A stretch of DNA of 21,581 nucleotides from Reticulitermes lucifugus. Lineage: Eukaryota; Arthropoda; Insecta; Blattodea; Rhinotermitidae. Below the pieces are notes generated by a model. The model was not told the origin of the DNA. It was given only the letters and a program-made list of their open reading frames with translations, and searched no databases. Position numbers and translations under genes: made by a program. Below, in pieces: positions 19,199 through 21,581 of this stretch. How positions within the stretch are numbered: the first letter of the stretch is position 1; each line of letters opens with the position of its first letter. The stretch lies in contig JAKCWW010001108.1 of the NCBI GenBank assembly GCA_026260175.1, positions 7,239-28,819 on the forward strand. The letters are read 5' to 3'.

Positions 19199-20340
19199 CT
19201 GATAAACAGGTCGCTAAGCACAGCTATGTTCCTTCTTATGCGATTAAATGCATCTGAAATATTAACGACCGTCTTCAGATCCCGTCTTATTGACGTGGCT
19301 GGTTAAATCGGTTGCAGCAATATGAGAGCCAGGCCGAGCTCCAGCACTGTTGTCTGACGCAAAACCTCAGACACTGGAGAGTTCTCTTTATTTGTAAGAA
19401 CGAGTTGTTGAAGAATCGTGGGCCTTGCAAGGAATGGTGACCTGAAAGAGATGAAAATGGTAATAGAAATAGCTGTAGGTTTCGAACTGGTGCGGGTAAG
19501 GATTCTCTTTTGCAGATTTACGGTGAGATATGATTAGAACTTCTGAGAGAGAGGGTGATATTAATGGAATAATAAATAAATCTAAAGCAGTGTTGAGGTA
19601 AAAGTCTGTGTTCAACTCCGTTATATATTTCCGCGATGTACTATTAAATATTGATGACGCAATAGGAGACTTTACAATCGTTACTCACAGCCGAGATAGT
19701 TGTTCTCTATGTCCGACAGATGGCATTCATCATCTAACATGGCCAAGTCATTCACATACCTTAACCTATAATTGTCGACCATGTGTAATCTGGGATTATA
19801 GCAGCTTTGTAAAACGAACGATAAATTAAACGAAAACAAATGAAATAAAAAGAGATTCCCCTATCTCACTGATGATATTAATCATCAGACGGCGTTGACA
19901 TGTACATTCTTTCACCTGTAAGAGTTTTCCCCTTGAATTCTCAATGATCCTTCGCCATTAGCACTCAAAGTGAAAAGGCGATTAAAGTAAACTTTATAAT
20001 AGCCAATAGCAGCTATTTAAGAAATTCCTACAGGTTTCGGTCCATGCAGGGCCATCTTCGTGGAGCTGTTTATGAGCATACATGGGGAAAAATATTACAT
20101 GCTACATTAACCAGCATATACAACACTATATTGTCAGTACAACGGGAGTAAGGCGTCTCGTGCACCTTCTTTGTTGCTCGTTATACTTGCTATAGCCTGA
20201 AATACTTCCCGCGGTCATTGGTAACTGACTAATATAAAGTGAATTTTGATGATCTTTTCGAGTATTATATGAAGTACGAGGTGAACCGTGAATGATTCTA
20301 AGATTCTTATTGCTAATGAAGCAAAACTGAGTACAATCAA
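19199..20340. other. No recognisable feature
   Basis: Short frames at 19388-19615 (minus) and 19608-19829 (plus) have no motif. A small hairpin CTGATGAT-ATTA-ATCATCAG lies at 19869-19888. Confidence 0.4.
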
Positions 20341-20931
20341 CGCTCGCTGTCCGCCGTCTCGCTTTGCGACTTTTCTGTATAGCGGCTCGCAGATATTACC
20401 AAAAACTCGTTATCCGCCTCAAATCCCGCTATTGTGACTCTGCATCCGACAAAATTTCATATCCAGGGTTAGTGAGAAATTTTTATTCACTCGCAGACTG
20501 AGCGTCGGTATTTACAGATCGTTTCAGTAAATCGATCTGAAAGGATTGATCGATCCCAGAGGGGACTATAGGGACCTTATGCCCCTCCTCTTCCACCTCA
20601 CCTCGCTCGTCTTCTTCACTTCAATCAGTAAGTACAATAATTATTCTTGACCAATTCAGTTCTTACTAATTACGTAATTGGTCTTTTATATGTTTAACAT
20701 TATGCATAAATCAATGTTGGACTTTTTCTAAAAAGAAGAACATTGTGGGACTATTTAATAGTTGTTTAAGAGATTCTTTAGCAGTATGTAGGGAACTTGG
20801 TTGGGGGTTTTGGGAATGCATTATTATTTTCCCATTTAAAGTAATGGTAAATACGGTCCCGCTATCCGATTTTTCGCTATCAGACCTGTTTTCAGGAACA
20901 AATTAGAGTCTGATAACGAGGGTTAACTGTA
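20341..20931. mobile_element. pogo/Tigger-like element remnant with one end
   Basis: The right end, read on the minus strand from 20931, is TACAGTTAACCCTCGTTATC, then TTTGTTCCTGAAAACAG, then GCGAAAAATCGGATAGCGGG. This is the typical terminal pattern of pogo/Tigger elements (TACAGT, CCTCGTTATC, GTTCC, GAAAAATCGGATA). Related motifs (CTCGTTATCCGCC, GTATAGCGGC, CCCGCTATTG) occur at 20370-20440 and may be the interior. The left end is not found. Confidence 0.5.
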
Positions 20932-20982
20932 ATTTGTATGAGAATACACAGTGGAAAGTATTAAAGGCTAATGCAGATACTT

Positions 20983-21149
20983 TTTATTGTTTCTTTTTGT
21001 GGCGCAACAGCCGTACTCGGGCCTAGACCGCCTCATTGTTGACGTTCCGAGTTCACACTCAGACACACCACACTCGGTAGGACTCCTCTGGAAGAGGTAT
21101 CGGCCCGTCGCAGAGACCTCTCCCTGACAACACACAATATTCACAAGAA
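20983..21149 (-). mobile_element. SINE family 1, 5'-truncated copy
   Basis: The 3' end (T run, then the complement of GGCGCAACAGCC) and the body (GTCCTACC..GTGTG, GTCAGGGAGAGGTCTC) match family 1, but the copy stops at 21149 inside the body, before the B box and A box. AATGCAGATACTT (20970-20982) and AATGCAAATATTT (21150-21162) look like a 13 bp target-site duplication with two mismatches, so the truncation seems to have occurred at insertion. Confidence 0.7.
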
Positions 21150-21313
21150 AATGCAAATATTTGATATAATGGAATGTGTAGGAGAAGCCTCAATGTCAGT
21201 GTATGGACAATAAATTAATGTATGCACTGGTTCGTGTAGTATTTAATATTATTATTTTCCCTGTTAAAATTTAGGTTGTGATCTCCTTTGTTTGGTACCA
21301 TTTATTCATATAG

Positions 21314-21432
21314 GTATTTACCAAACTTAGGAAACAACCTGCTGCCTCAGTGTCCAGTTGCTGCCGTAAAGACAGAGGCAGCAGTATCTTTCGAAAAGTT
21401 GGTAACCGTGTATTCGAATACACATAGTCGAA
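21314..21432. mobile_element. Foldback element F, palindromic copy
   Basis: The left arm (21314-21348) ends CTGCTGCCTC. The right arm (21375-21407) begins GAGGCAGCAG and continues TTTCGAAAAGTTGGTAACC, the inverse of TTACCAAACTTAGGAAACAA. The loop is 26 bp. It is followed by CGTGTATTCGAATACACATA, itself a short palindrome (TGTATTCGAATACA). Confidence 0.6.
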
Positions 21433-21521
21433 ACCCAGAAACCACAGTATAAATGTGTCATTGGCTTACTTCGGCACGCTATGTGGGACAACCTTTCGCC
21501 ATGACTAGAGTTTATTTGATA

Positions 21522-21524
<3 letters not shown>

Positions 21525-21581
<57 letters not shown>
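21525..21581. repeat. (TG)n microsatellite, runs off the window
   Basis: 28 uninterrupted TG units reach the window edge, so the true length is unknown. Confidence 0.97.

Noticed and set aside
20030..20062. GGTTTCGGTCCATGCAGGGCC then ATCTTCGTGG resembling another insect repeat end
   Set aside because: Only a short resemblance from memory, with no second copy in the window to support it. The first string is quoted only as a landmark.

Overview
The window looks like intergenic or intronic DNA from an insect. The first guess is a cockroach or termite, because of the style of the LINE and SINE remnants; this is inference from memory, not a search. It is AT-rich by eye and has no long open reading frame (the longest is 117 codons and is mostly repeat). 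I find no convincing cellular gene, rRNA or functional tRNA. Nearly everything recognisable is transposable-element debris or simple repeat.

Layout. 1-68 is the 3' end of a tRNA-derived SINE (family 1). 311-728 is a long foldback (palindromic) element. 1725-2010 holds a pogo/Tigger-like end next to an insect dispersed repeat. 2278-3130 is a diverged ~80-90 bp tandem array split by a complete SINE with target-site duplications. 3187-3351 is a foldback element. 4085-4338 and 8106-8345 are two more family-1 SINEs on the minus strand, and 4938-5115 is part of another SINE family. 7200-7726 is a longer copy of the dispersed repeat seen at 1875. 9667-10408 is an internally deleted Tigger/pogo-like transposon with a broken transposase C-terminus. 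11681-11940 is a two-unit tandem duplication carrying a GTA microsatellite. 12076-12520 and 12905-13190 are two fragments of LINE ORF2 C-termini. 15998-16062 is a tRNA-like SINE head. 16537-17034 is a 498 bp element with ~60 bp terminal inverted repeats. 17520-17772 and 18603-18850 are two opposed copies of a second tRNA-derived repeat. 20341-20931 is a second pogo-like remnant, followed by a 5'-truncated SINE at 20983-21149. The window ends in a foldback copy and a (TG)n tract.

How the parts relate. The sequence records repeated insertion: SINEs, presumably moved by a LINE, landed in older repeats, and one foldback family has about eight copies or pieces in 21.6 kb. The most informative observations are the foldback element whose symmetry runs to its centre (311-728), two SINEs with the same body but different 3' tails whose ends are proven by target-site duplications, the interrupted tandem array, and a possible small terminal exon on the minus strand at 19118-19198. 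I see no evidence for a new multi-gene system.
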